DNA from: Torreya grandis | Taxonomy: Eukaryota > Streptophyta > Pinopsida > Cupressales > Taxaceae | Assembly (NCBI GenBank): GCA_037957365.1 | Contig: JARHVA010002372.1 | Span: 723,501-787,500, forward strand | Reading direction: 5' to 3' | DNA length: 64,000 nt | Shown: positions 11,769 through 23,825 of the stretch, piece after piece | Numbering within the stretch: position 1 is the stretch's first letter | Layout: each line of letters starts with the position of its first letter | Notes under the pieces: model-generated | The model's database searches: none | Seen by the model: only the letters and a program-made list of their open reading frames with translations | What the model was told of the DNA's origin: nothing | Made by a program: the position numbers and the translations under genes

Positions 11769-13110
11769 AATCTATCTTCCTTTGATGGTGGGGTCTATTA
11801 TTAAAGAAACTCTCATTCATGTCCTTGATCTTGATATAACATACTTCTACCACAAGGTATGGAAGTTACTATAGAAATTTATCCTCAACCCTTCCAATAT
11901 TACAAGCTATTAGAAGCCAAATACCAAAAATCTAATAATTTTCTAGCTATTGATGATAACTTTACTTCTCTTAAGGAATAATTTTTCTTTGAAAACTATG
12001 TCAACCCATAAAATTTATTTCAAACACCTCCTCTTGGTGGTTGGATTAATACACCAACTACCTCCGTTTTCATTAAAAAGGCTTCCACCAGTGAAGCATC
12101 CAATCAACTATCCGAAAAAGCTTCCAATCAACCATCTGCATAGCAAGCTTCCAATCATCAATATATTGAGAAATATTCAAACCAAACACCCACTTACAAA
12201 TCATCCTCATCTACCTCATCCCATTTTAATATCATTTATAAAGGAATGAATGAGTACATGATTTAATATTTCAACTATACAATTACAATCCATATAAATC
12301 CACATAATTATGGTAGGCCCTGTCATCAAAAGGATAATAGAGTGGTTAAGAAATTTGGTAAGATAATATTTATATAAAGTGGTTTCCATTCATAACATTA
12401 TATCCAAAATTCCAATCCTTCTTATATTTATTATGATGAGCTAGCTACTTGTTTTACCAATAACAAATATCTCATTGTTATGTCCATCATTTGTAACATA
12501 ATGAATTATAAAGGTAAAGGCATTGTCATCCATTGATAAGGATCCATTGAACCCATCATATTAAAATAAAATTAAGCTAAATAATTCATATTATTTAATA
12601 ATATTAATGCTCATATCACACTTCTCCAAAGTGACACTTCTAGTGAATCATAGGATGATTCTTCAAACAATGAAATGGGTTTGTGATTTGTCACTTAGAA
12701 GACCTTTCCCTCACCAACATTTTTCATGAGAATTTTATTCTTACAATTGATCTCACATATCCATCCCTCATAAAGTGGAACCAACATGAAACACCTCTAC
12801 TTGATCATTTTCATAATGATGAGGCTATTTTTGAATTCTTTAGAACAAGGGACCATATTCTAGTAGGTGATAAAAAGAAAGGGTTTCCAATTTAGTTATA
12901 TGATTCAACATACTTTTGGGGACAACAACTACATCATGATATAAATTTAGATTATATATCAAATCAAATAGACTTAGAGGAATATTTTCATCTTCCTTCA
13001 CGACCTCAAAATTATAAAGACAAATCAAATATTCCTGTTGAAGAGACTATTCCTATGAATATTGGCACAAAAGAGGATCTTAAAATTGTCAAACCTACAA
13101 TATCTCTTAC
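11769..13110 (+). pseudogene. Element G protease-RT linker with ASNQ repeats
   Basis: This spacer region has low-complexity coding. Near 12080-12180 the frame shows a repeated unit around ASNQ (EASNQLSEKASNQPSA, a stop, QASNHQ), then a Ser-rich run. Farther on (12480-13110) degraded acidic segments lead into RT. Variable linkers between protease and RT are usual in Tat elements. No catalytic domain is seen in it. Confidence 0.5.
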
Positions 13111-14110
13111 TCAAGAAGAAATTGACATACACTTTTTATTCATGAATTATCTAATTTATATGCATGGTATTGTGCATATATGTTGTGTCTTGATCTAGAA
13201 CTAGTAGTGCATCACTTTGATGTACATCCAAATGCCAAACCAATCAAATTAAAACTCCTTAAGATGCATCCTAAGATTTCACTACTAGTAAAAGAGGAAT
13301 TAAATAAGTAATTGGTAGTTGGTTTCATACAACCTATTGATTATTTGGATTATCTATCCAACATAGTACTAGTATCAAATAAACTAGAATGGATTAGAGT
13401 TTTCACAAATTTTTGTGACATTAATAAGGCATGTCTAAAAGATGATTTTCCATTGTTCGATATAGACATGATCATAGATTCAACTAGAGGTAAATATATA
13501 TTATATTTAATGGATGGTTTTTCAAGATATAATCAAATCAAAATAATTTCTTAAGACTAACACAAAACCAAATTTACAACACCATGGGGAATATTTTACT
13601 ACCAAGTAATGACTTTTGGTTTGAAAAATGTCAGAGCTAGTTATTAACAGGCAATGACTATCATCTTCCATGATATGATTCATGACATTATAGAAGACTT
13701 GTTGATGATATTATTTCAAAGTCCAAATCTAGATAAGAACACCCTCAAGTGATTCACCATATATTTGAGATATTGAGAGTATAAAATGAAATTGGACCCT
13801 AAGAAGTGTGTGTTTGGCATGACATCAAGAAAGTTATTAGGTTTCATTGTTTCAAAATATGGAATAGAAGTTGATCCTTATAAAGTTTTATCTATCATGG
13901 ATATGCCCCCACCAAATAATATTAAATAACTTAGAATTGTACAATGAAAAATTCAATCAATAAGGTGTTTTATATCCTAGTTTAAAGACATTTGTCACCC
14001 TTTCACATTTTTGATAAAGCACACACCTGTCACTTGGAATGAGAATTATGAAAAAATATAATTTTATAATCTTAAAAAATATATTTCCAATCCACCAATA
14101 CTAATTCCAC
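13111..14110 (+). pseudogene. Element G reverse transcriptase
   Basis: The frame shows VVHHFDVHPNAKPIKLKL, then the open piece 13312-13554 with FTNFCDINKACLKDDFPLFD and LYLMDGFSRYNQIKI, which are RT fingers and palm motifs of Ty3/gypsy. FTTPWGIFYYQVMTFGLKN follows. The catalytic box reads LVDDIISKS at 13698-13724 in a shifted frame, so a frameshift lies just before it and Tyr is replaced by Leu. The thumb region (CVFGMTSRKLLGFIVSKYG) ends near 13860. Stops interrupt at several points. Confidence 0.88.
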
Positions 14111-14500
14111 TTATTATATGTAAAAATATTTTGTTGTACATCTCAGTTACTTAGTTTAACTAGGGGTATGGTTAGCACAACATGTTGATGGTGGGAAAGT
14201 AAGAGAGGTGTATTACTTAATCATAACTTTGATATATTATGAACTCAAATACTCTAAAATATAAAATGCATGTCTAGTAGTTTTTTCCATTAAAAATTAT
14301 GACATTACATGCTCAACAATCAAACTAAGATCATTACTAAGATAGACCCTCTTAAATATATTCTATTTATAATAGCTTTAACTAACAGAATGGCTAAGTG
14401 GGTTATAGTTATTAGTGAGTTTTATTTAGAGTATGTGAAACAAAAATGGTTAAAATACATGTCTTAGAAGATGTATTTTTTTAAACACCTCTCAATGACA
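14111..14500 (+). pseudogene. Element G first RNase H
   Basis: Downstream of RT the frames give a degraded RNase H connection. HYMLNNQT, then KIDPLKYI and NRMAKWVIVISEFYLEYV (about 14300-14440), correspond to the conserved end of Ty3/gypsy RNase H. The catalytic part upstream (14150-14290) is heavily damaged. The enzyme would remove RNA from the RNA-DNA hybrid. Confidence 0.65.
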
Positions 14501-14529
14501 AATCACCTCTTATTTATAGAATTTTAGGA

Positions 14530-14775
14530 TGAAGCAATAATGTCAATAGATGAGTCTCTAGTTTGGCAATTATTTTTTGATGGTTCCTTTACCAATAATG
14601 GATTAAGGGTAGGTGTCTTGTTAGTCACACAAAATTTGGATTACATTCCCACGTATTTAAGAATTATTTTCCATTGAACAAATAATATTAAAAAATATGA
14701 ATGTCTTATAACATGTCTCAAAATGGCTATCCAATGGGGAATCTAGCATCTTATTAGGTTTGGTGATTCTAAGCT
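14530..14775 (+). pseudogene. Element G archaeal-type RNase H, 5' part
   Basis: The frame reads SLVWQLFFDGSFTNNGLRVG (Asp-Gly-Ser near 14577), then KYECLIT with the Glu, then FGDSKLV running to 14775. These are the D...E...D positions of RNase H. This is the extra RNase H that marks the Tat clade. The sequence stops at the insertion point of element F and resumes at 19299, where the frame continues as INQ-like codons. The copy upstream of the break keeps all three acidic residues. Confidence 0.8.
14771..14775 (+). repeat. Target duplication AAGCT, left of element F
   Basis: AAGCT here and at 19299-19303 flank element F exactly. A 5-bp perfect duplication is what copia integrases leave. It also shows that no recombination exchanged the ends of this copy. 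Confidence 0.9.
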
Positions 14776-15616
14776 TGTTGGAATATTTTAATTGATGTCA
14801 AAGGAATTGTAATAAAATTGTCAATATAAATATCAATGGAATTATTGATATAAATGTTTATGGAATTATTAATGGATGATGTAAATGTTAATAGTAATAA
14901 CGACATAAATGTCAATGAAAATTTCAACATAAATATCAACAGACACATCTTTTAGTGAAGAGGTGCCACTTGGATGGGACACCTCCTTTATGAAGATCCT
15001 TTGAATTGTATATAAGTAGATAGAAGATTTGAAAACAAATGGAAGTGGAAGTGTGAGATATTTTAAGAAGAAAAGGAAATAAGTGTGTGGAGAATAAAAA
15101 GATATATCATACAAACACATGAAAATTTGAAGAATGGAATTAATTATTTTTATCATTTGAGCATAAATAGATTTTTGTGGAGAAGAAGAAGAGGAGATTT
15201 AATTTTCCATCATTCATTAATAAAGAAACAATAGTAAGGTGGAATATTGTTTCAATGGAAGCCAGTGCCTCAGATCAAAAAGATGGGTGTCTCTTGATAA
15301 GTTGGTACTTAGTAGTGGGGATTGGTGTCTCTAGTAGGTTGATGCCTACAAATTTATTAGTAGTGGGGATTGTTGTCTCCATTAGGTTGGTGCCTAAAAA
15401 ATTTATGAGAATAATTTTATCTATGGGTGGATTTGGATGGTATTTCCAAGCAACTATTCATTTTTGGTTTCCCCCAAAAGTGTTTCCATGTAAATCCAAT
15501 GTCAATCTATGTTATTTTTGTGTGAATGATTTCATTATGGATATTAAGTTTCATTAAGTAAAATATAATATTGTACTAATTCACCCCCCCCTCTCAGTAT
15601 AAGTGTGTGCTTAATA
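14776..15616 (+). repeat. Element F 5' LTR (841 bp)
   Basis: It starts TGTTGGAATATT and ends in GTGTGTGCTTAATA (original TAACA changed to TAATA). It aligns over its length with 18497-19298. Shared blocks include GAAGAGGTGCC, GTGTGTGGAGAATAAAAAGA and TATATCATACAAACACATG. The C-run CACCCCCCCCC near 15582 also occurs, shorter, in the partner. The minus-strand open frame inside is a by-product of the LTR. Confidence 0.9.
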
Positions 15617-15617
15617 A

Positions 15618-15632
15618 TTGGTATTAGATTAA
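15618..15632 (+). other. Element F primer binding site
   Basis: ATTGGTATTAGATTAA directly follows the 5' LTR. Plant copia elements usually carry TGGTATCAGAGC here, complementary to initiator tRNA-Met. The copy differs by a C-to-T change and by losses at the end. Confidence 0.75.
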
Positions 15633-15682
15633 TGTTACTTTAGGATTAGTTTAACACTAGAAGGTAGATCCTGAAAGCACAC

Positions 15683-17830
15683 ATGGCTAGTCATCAGGTT
15701 TAGGAAGGTTTATCCACCAACAAGGATCTATTGTTTAACAAGATAGATTACACATTCTAGATTATAAGTATTAATAAATAAATAATGGCCCTTAGTTTTG
15801 ACTTTTGGTGAGTATTTTTGGATGGCTATATAGTACCACAAATTTCACCAATAGATACAATAGGAAATAAGTCTAGTGAATGTAATGCAAAAGCCTTGAA
15901 TGTTATTATATGTGGTTTGTTAGAACCTAAGTTTGTAAAATTAATGTAGTGTGACTTGGCTAAGTAGATTTGGGATAAAACTAAGACCATCTATGAGAGA
16001 GATAAAAAATTAAAGATGGTTAAACTTCAAACTCACATGAGATAATTCAAAACTTTGAAGATGAGAGAGGATGAAAACATTGCATCCTATCTACTTCATG
16101 TAGATTAAATTATCAACACTATCAGAAGTCTTGGAGAAAATATTAAATATACAATGATTATGAAAAAATTATTAAGGTCTCTGCTCTTAATATTTGATGC
16201 CAAATTATCTAAAATCAAATAAATGAGAGATATAGATATGATAATAATGGATAAATTTCATAGGATCCTCATGGCATATGAAATAAGGACTGAAAAGGAG
16301 AAATCATCTATGAAGGAAACAAACTTCAAAGCTTCTAAGAAAAGGAAATATAAAGTGACTAAATCAAGTGATAACACCAACAATGAATAAGATGAGAAGG
16401 AGGCCCTAATTTTTATAAATATTAAAAAGGGATCCATAAAATACAAAATTAAGCTACCTTTCAAGTTTTTTAATTATGGTAAAATAGGGTAATTTGATTA
16501 TAAATGTCCACATAAGGATGATAGTGATGATGAAGAAAATAATAATGAAATTAAACCTCAATATAATAAAATCTTCAAAAAATGAATACAATAAATTTTT
16601 TGGTAAGCACAAGAAAATCCTCTATTCCAAAAATGATAGTATCTTAGCTAAGGAGAGTGATGAGAGCATATCAGACAATGAGAGAGAAGAAAATCTATTC
16701 ATGGAAATAGAAATAAATAGTGATGTTATGTAAAATGAAGAAAACTTTGTGAGTGAATGAAAAAGAAAGGTGGAAGTATAAGATTAAGAATATTAAAAAA
16801 ATGAAGGAGAAGTGGATCTTGAATAAAAAATCATTTGTGCCTTAAGCAAGATCAAGTAGCTTAAGAAAATAAATTTGAAGAAAACAATTTAGTTGTATAA
16901 ATATGAAAAAAAGGATTGTAAGTCAAGAGAAAAAAATGTCCCAAGGCCTTGAGGAATCCAAAATAATTATCATCAACTTAAAGACTCAACTAAAAGTAGA
17001 AAAAAGGATGGAAGAGGAAGTGAGAATTCAGTTGAAGACAAAGGAAGAGAACTATGAGAAGTTAGAGTCCAAGATTGTCTCCCTAAGGAAAGAATTAGAG
17101 AAAATGATGGCTAAGCTAAATATAAGTCTTAAGTATGAAGAAATTACCAAGATTTTGGATGATATCATAAGTGGGTATAGGTCACCATTTATAAATAATA
17201 TTCTTGGATATAAATAAAATCATATGGCCAATAAAGAAGATCACAAAGAGGCACCAAAGAAGTCAAATGAAGAAAAACCAAAGAGCTATTTTGAATCCCT
17301 AAAAATATGTATCAAAATTCCTATAAGTAAGAATAAATAAAATTACATTCCTAAGAAAACCAAAATTCCTCACGAATACAAAATAGATAAAAATACATTT
17401 AAAAGATCATTCCCTCCAACCCACACTCATATGACCAGTTTATGGAGTTCCTTTTATGGTTATTTTGATTTTTGTAATCATTTTGGTCATAAAGTTATAT
17501 ATTATAGGCTACACATAATAAATGATTTTATATGTAAAAATAATAGAAGTTCTTATGGAACTTCAAATAGAAACTAAAATCCATTTGCTCCTTTAATAGA
17601 TTACAATGTCAGATGATATAAGTGTAATAAATTTGGACTTAAAATATGCTTCTATATAAGTGGTTTTGTGGAACCTCCTAGACAAAACAAGAATTTGGAT
17701 ACCCTTGGAAATAAAAAATAAGAACCTATAAAAGTTTGGAATAGGAAGAAAGAACAAGAAAATGAGAGAACTATGCTTGTTCAAACTAAATTTTATGCAC
17801 AAGAAGTATCACTAAGATCATAATAAAATA
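15683..17830 (+). pseudogene. Element F gag (UBN2 capsid, coiled coil, zinc knuckles)
   Basis: The ATG at 15683 begins MASHQV, the typical start of this copia gag type. The capsid region includes ECNAKALNVIICGLLEPKFV and IWDKTKTIYERDKKLKMVKL, then KLQTHMR (about 15880-16040). A degraded knuckle near 16468-16515 has lost both first cysteines. The open piece 16903-17217 is a long coiled coil with heptad-like Leu/Lys/Glu, ending RSPFINNILGYK. A further region has CNHFGHK (about 17470) and YKCNKFGLK (about 17620), from CCHC knuckles. Stops interrupt often. No pol follows. Confidence 0.85.
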
Positions 17831-18484
17831 CACTAATTTAGGGGGAGATGATCACTTGATTATCTTTCTTCTCCATAGACTCTTTGGTGATATGCATTAA
17901 AAATACAAATATAAAGATCAAGTAATGAATAGTCTTTGTGAGAGTGATGATGCAAGTGATGGTACTATTATTAGAAACAAATTTGAGAAGTAGGAATAGA
18001 GAAGAATGAAATTAGTGAGGGTGAAAAACATCTTACAATATACATGGGCCAATTGAAAGTGCACATTGTATAAGGTAGCTCAGATCCAACAAGTGATCAA
18101 GTTAGGAAGGTTAATGAGCATACAGAGCATGATATGCGGATAGAAATGGAAGTGTAAAAGAGGAATTACCATTTGAGTAGATAGAGATAATCCATATGGA
18201 TGTAGATGATGTCAAAAATCCCATATTGGATCATATTCAAGAAGATTAAATGATAAAATAACTAGTAGTTAAGGAAAAGGATAAATAAAAGTAAAAAAAT
18301 AATCATTAAATTATGGTGATGTTGAATAAGATTACATGAATGTTTCCCATGATTTATTTGTGGATGGAAGTATAATTAGCATCCCTTTGAAATTGATGTC
18401 AAAGGGTGAGAATTAATGAAAGGGGAGGTAGAGGAGGAGAACTACAATAAGGGGGAGTTTATCTTTAGTTTTTCCATCAATGAT
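17831..18484. other. Element F 3' interior, gag tail or non-coding
   Basis: This stretch is rich in Glu/Lys/Ile-type codons with many stops and may be the decayed tail of gag. I looked here for integrase (HHCC, GKT-type) and RT (YVDD) motifs and saw none. Confidence 0.5.
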
Positions 18485-18496
18485 AAAGGGGGAGAC
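18485..18496 (+). other. Element F polypurine tract
   Basis: AAAGGGGGAGAC immediately precedes the 3' LTR start. This is the usual place and composition for the plus-strand primer of copia elements. Confidence 0.85.
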
Positions 18497-19298
18497 TATT
18501 GGAATATTGGCATTGATGTCAAAGGAATTCTAATAGAATTATTAATATAAATATCAATGGATTTATCGACAAAAATGTTAATGGAATTGTTGATGAACAA
18601 TGAAAATGTTGATGTAAATGTCAACAAACATATTTTATTGAAGAGGTGCCTCTTGGATGGGATTCCTCCTTTGTGAATAGCCTTTAAAGGCTATATAAGT
18701 TGGATAGAGGATTGGAAAACATATGGAAGTGGAAGTGTGAGATATTTGAAGAAGAGAAGGAAGTAAGTGTGTGGAGAATAAAAAGATATATCATACAAAC
18801 ACATGTAGATTTTAAGAATGGATGTAATTTTTTTTATCATTCAAGCATAAGTAGATTTTTATGGAGAAGAAGAAGATGAGATTGAATTTACCATCATTCA
18901 TTGGTGAAGCAAAAATAGTAAGGTGGAAGATTATTTTAGTGGAGGTCAGTGCCTTAGATCAAAGAGATGGGTTTCTCTTGATAATTTGGTGATTAGTAGT
19001 GGGGATTGGTGTCTCAAGTAGGTTGGTGCCTATAAATTGCTTAACAATGGAGATTGGTGTCTCCATTAGGTTGGTGCCTAAATTTTTTATAAGAATAAGT
19101 TTATCTATGGTTGTATTTGGATGGTAGTTCAAGGAACTATTAATTGGTGGTTTTTCCTCGAAAGGGGTTCCACATAAATATGGTTTCAATCTATGTAATT
19201 TTTATGTGAATGTTTTAATTTTGGATATTAAGTTTCATTAAGTAAAATATAATATTATAATAATTCACCCCCATCTCAATATAAGTGTGTGATTAACA
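18497..19298 (+). repeat. Element F 3' LTR (802 bp)
   Basis: It starts TATTGGAATATT (TG changed to TA) and ends GTGTGTGATTAACA. It aligns with 14776-15616 with numerous substitutions and small indels, so the insertion is old. Confidence 0.9.
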
Positions 19299-20875
19299 AA
19301 GCTTATAATTAACTAACCAATGAATTCTAAGATCACAATGATAAGTTGATCCCTTACAAATGGATGGTGGATATTTAAAATTTGTCATTTGAGTTTATCC
19401 AATATGAATAAGTGCCAAGAATCAATAATAAGGCTACATATTCCATGGATACCATTGGTTCACTACTTAATTTTAGCATACAACATAAAAATTTCTTAGT
19501 TGAATACCTAATAATACTGGCTTATGATACACCTAATTCATAAATGGTTTGTGAGGTGGTTGGTACCACTTCTCCATGGTACTCTGAAACTTATACATAT
19601 CTTCATAATAATATCATAGCATCGAACCTATCCCATAATTAGTGAAATTCATTTATCTAATGTACTTCTTGATACACCATCCTTGGTAACACCTTATACT
19701 ACATAGGCTATGTCAGAACTCTTTTACTTTGTTTTAATTATAAGCTATATAATTTAATAGTTAGGGAAGACCATGAGGGAATATGTGGGTCACATTTTAG
19801 TGGCATAGTCATTTCAAATAAGATTTTACAAGTAGGTTATTTTTAGCCTACAATGGATCATGATTCATGTGCCTATGTTAACAAAGGCATATCTTGTCAA
19901 AAATATGGGGATCTTATACATATCCTATCACAATATATAAAACCTATTACTATACCATGACCATTATCCACATGGGGATTAGACCCCATTGGAAAAATAA
20001 ATCCATGTTCTTTTAATGGTCATAAGCATATTATTATGGTAACAAAGTGTTTTACCAAGAGGGTTGAGGAAATGCCCCTTACTTATGTAACTGGAAAGAA
20101 AAATTTACAAATTTATATTAAATCAAATTATTTTCCACTTTGGTATCCATTATAATATCATTTATGATGATGGAAAATTATTATATAATAAGTATGTTAA
20201 GGATATTTTCCAAAATTACCACATCAATCATAAGTGGTCCACTCCCTACTACCCATAAGGTAATGGCCAAGATGAGGCAACCAATTAAATTTTTTTGCAC
20301 ATATTTAAATGAGTTGTCAATTAATTTGGTCATGAATTTCATACACAATTATATCTCACCCTCAAGGCATATTTCACTAGCATATACACACCCATGGGGG
20401 TAACCCCTTATTCCCTTGTATGTAGTAGTGAGTGTATTCTACCAATAGAAGTCAAGGTTCAATATTTGTGTATATATTTAAAACAAATAATTAATGAATA
20501 ATCATATCATACTTCACACCTTAGTGAATTTGACCTTCTAGAAGATAAAATACTTATTTATTTAAACCATTTGCAATTATACCACAATCACCTTTGTTAT
20601 ATATATAATAAGCACATAAAAGCCACAGAGTTTGAAATAAGAAATCTTGTTCTTAAGGAAAACCAATGCAATACAAATGTTAAAAGAGAAAAGAAAGGAA
20701 TATTTGAGCCTAACTGGTTGGGCCCATATGTTTTCATTGATAATTATGGATTAGGTGCTTATAGATTGGCTACACAAGACAAAAATATCTTGATGACCCT
20801 ATGAACATCATGAACCTTAAAATATTCTATGACTAAACTTTTTATAGATGTTTTTCTTGATACCCTATGTGTTAA
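19299..20875 (+). pseudogene. Element G: end of archaeal-type RNase H and integrase
   Basis: After the AAGCT duplication the frame continues the RNase H end (to about 19400; EQVPRINNKA-like codons near 19415). Integrase then follows. The zinc domain (about 19670-19900) has EDHEGICGSHFSG and the C-x2-C stretch GISCQKYGD. The core has STWGLDPIG (about 19980, catalytic Asp present) and HKHIIMVTKCFTKRVEEMPL. Later pieces cover the rest of the core (20140-20440) and an open C-terminus (20571-20804) with HIKATEFEIRNLVLKE, then FEPNWLGPYVF (GPY at 20721-20729). It would insert the cDNA into chromosomes. Several stops disable it. Confidence 0.85.
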
Positions 20876-23811
20876 ATATTAACAAAAAAATAAAAAAATA
20901 AAAATCCATAAAAAATTAAAGAATTATAAAATCAAAAATCCAAAAAAATAGATTTTCAAAACATGGAAACTAGTTTTCTAACACTTTGGGCAAGTACCAT
21001 AGTGAAAACCAGATTTATGGCACCATGTGTAAACCATTGTCTATATTCACCCTATTTACTTGGTGGCATCATTTATTAGTCCATTGTACATATTTATATT
21101 GTTATTTATCACTTATTTATAACTTTTCATATATCATGTTAGTTTAAGGTTTAATATTTCTAATTGTGAACATACGTCCTTGTTTATGATTGAGTAACGT
21201 CTTTTATATTACCATATTTAAACCAAACAAAAAAAGAGATAAAAAATCCATAAAAATTGAAACAAAAAAATATCATAAAACACATCTAAAATTACATGTA
21301 AACGATTACCTAAGAACATCTGCCATCCTAGCTATTTTCCAACCTCATTCACTCACATTTCTTGGGAGGGACAATCATGCATATTTTTCATCCAACACTT
21401 AATGATTAATCAATCATCTACTTTCTCATCACTTATCATATTGGTATAACTACATCTACCCTAAAATACCCACATATACTTTGTCTAGGGTGGATTATGT
21501 AGGAAAAATTTAGAGACATGGGGTCTCTGGGGTTAGTTTGGCCACTGCCTTCCCATCATCCATTTCCCCAAAAGTGGAATTGTTTATCCATGTATTCATT
21601 CTTATGATTCCTCTTTAGTTGTTTAGTTATTAGCCTAGATCTTGGCTATCAAATGTCTCAAACCCTTGCTTAGGATGTTAATACTTTTGTGGTATTGATC
21701 ACTTATTTGTAGTTTTCATTAATTAATACCTTTTACCTTAGTTATTATTGATCTCATGTGTTATCTTTATTTATGTCATTGCTGTATTGTTCATATTTTA
21801 TTATTTAACTATTGAGTTGGTTATTTATCCTTTTTTATCCTTAACCATTATGTTGGTTATTTCTCCTTTTTTATCCATAACCATTAATTTGGTTATTTAT
21901 CTCCTTTCTTACCTTATCCATTAATTTGGTTACCTGTCTTTTTCTATTTTCAACCATTCACTTGGTTATTTTTCATTTTTTTAACTTTAGACATTGGTGG
22001 TTATTATACTTAAATTATCTTATTTATCTCTTCATCCTTTTAATTGTCTTACATCACTGTGTTCTTTCTTTATCTTTAATACACTTTATCTTTGTTTATT
22101 TATACATTTTTTGTCTTTGTTTTACCAATGTTGCTTTCATAGTCATTTTTTTTGTTTACATAGTCTTAGAAAAATCATGTTTTTATATCTTACTTTAATT
22201 TTTTCATGTTTTGTTTTTCTATGTCAATATTATTTTGTGAATTGCATCATAGTTTGGTTATGATTTGTCTATATCATTATGTCTTTTGATTTACAAAATA
22301 TATTTCTTTTCAATCCATATGCCTAAAACATTAAAATTCATTATAATTATTTAATATTATTATTGGTAATGTGTTTTAATCTATAATAAACATTTGGTTG
22401 TTCAATACTCATTATTATTGGAAATCCAATGCAAGGAAGAATTAAAAAACAAGGCAGTCATTTAAAATAATTAGCCATGCATCCATAAATCAAATCATAC
22501 ATGTCATATCCCATCATAAAATTCTAAGAATAATTAATTTATGCTAGTGTGAATAAAATTATTTTTACAAAAATTCATCATTATACTTATTTATCCTTTA
22601 CCAATTTCCTTATTTCGTTTTAAAAATCACATTTTTGCTTCTCAAATTCATATTTTTGAAATATATTTTAATGAATTTGAGCTTAATTTATTTGATTTCA
22701 CATCCTTTTGTATTTTCTCTACCCATTTTTGGGATTTTGTTATCCAATTATTCAATTTCACTCCTTAGATCTTCAATTTCACCACCCATATTGATTTCTC
22801 CTCAATTCTATGATATCAGAACTCCAAAAATGTGAATTCACAACACCTAACCTAATTTATACCCTTATCAATTATGTGACTTTATTCCATGAATTCATTT
22901 TCAAGTCTAATGATTTCATAATTTTTTATATCAAATTCATAACTTTCCTTACCGAATTCCCAAATAACCTATCTATGAATTCATTTCCATCATTTTTAAA
23001 CCCTAATAAATTCATTTGAATGGAAAAACTAAAGTATAAAACTTCACTTATCAGAGGTCCACTCCCCTTTGGTCTCTGTTATCTCTTCATGTGCTCTACA
23101 TGGTACTCATAGTGTGGAATATTGTCCATTTTCAACAAAGTCTTAGATCAAATCTCCTAAATAAGTTTCTACTAGTAAATATCTCTAAAAACCAAAAGTG
23201 CATAAATTAATTGCTTACCCCAAATTTTATATTTACATTGACACCCCATTTCAAATATCTCCCCCAATCCCTCCATTATATCAATTTTCATCCATTTTCA
23301 TTTAATTTTTAGGATGAACTCAATAAAACTATTCCAAATTTATTTCAATAACTTGTAACTATAAACCTTGTGATTTTTTCATTACAATTTGAAAACTTAT
23401 ATTTTTCCATTTTTAGATCAATATTTTACTATAGCAAGGATATATTGTTCCCACATCCAGTCCATTGACCCATGCATCATGAGCAAAAACTAAGTGTGAA
23501 ATCTTTGAATGGTAAAAAAAAAAAAAAATTGATAAAAACTCTAGTTTTTATCAACTAGGGGAAACCTATTTACACATACTTTAATATTACAAGTTTGACA
23601 TCGATTCTAGTGATTTGATTTTTTGCTAATCCAAATCACTTTATCATTTTCATCTTTTTATTAATTTTGAGTGTTTGTATGTTTTATCACATACACCCTT
23701 GAAGGGGGAATCATAACATTCATTCTCATTCATTTGGGGCAATATTTTGCTTCTTAATCATCAATGTTCTTCTACTATTCTTCAAAATAGTATTTCTTCA
23801 TAAAACTATAT
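20876..23811. other. Element G 3' non-coding region
   Basis: Almost 3 kb lies between the pol end and the 3' LTR, as is usual in Tat elements. It is T-rich on the plus strand, which creates short hydrophobic open frames (21926-22263) that I do not regard as genes. It contains the GGTTATTTAT tandem repeats at about 21800-21975 and a poly-A run near 23515. Confidence 0.65.
21800..21975 (+). repeat. Tandem repeat, GGTTATTTATC-type unit
   Basis: About five imperfect units of roughly 35-45 bp each contain ACCATTAATTTGGTTATTTA or a close variant followed by a pyrimidine-rich TCCTTTTTTATC. The units vary in length. The array lies wholly inside the 3' non-coding region of element G. Confidence 0.7.
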
Positions 23812-23825
23812 TAAAGAGGGGAAAA
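23812..23825 (+). other. Element G polypurine tract
   Basis: AAAGAGGGGAAAA abuts the TGTAGACACC start of the 3' LTR, as expected for the plus-strand primer. Confidence 0.75.

Larger units (their letters stand above)
14776..19298 (+). mobile_element. Element F: gag-only (non-autonomous) Ty1/copia element
   Basis: The element is 4523 bp with two LTRs, a primer site resembling the tRNA-Met type, a polypurine tract (AAGGGGGAGA) and perfect AAGCT duplications. The interior encodes only a gag protein with UBN2-type capsid, coiled coil and zinc-knuckle remnants. No integrase, RT or RNase H is seen in the 2.9-kb interior. It sits inside the archaeal-type RNase H of element G and split that gene. It must have used a related copia element's enzymes to move. 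Confidence 0.9.

Noticed and set aside
14869..15156. Minus-strand open frame in the 5' LTR of element F
   Set aside because: It lies wholly within an LTR, and the 3' LTR does not keep it open.
21926..22263. Hydrophobic open frames resembling membrane proteins
   Set aside because: They come from T-rich sequence in the 3' tract of element G; overlapping frames both look hydrophobic and no start context or homology is visible.
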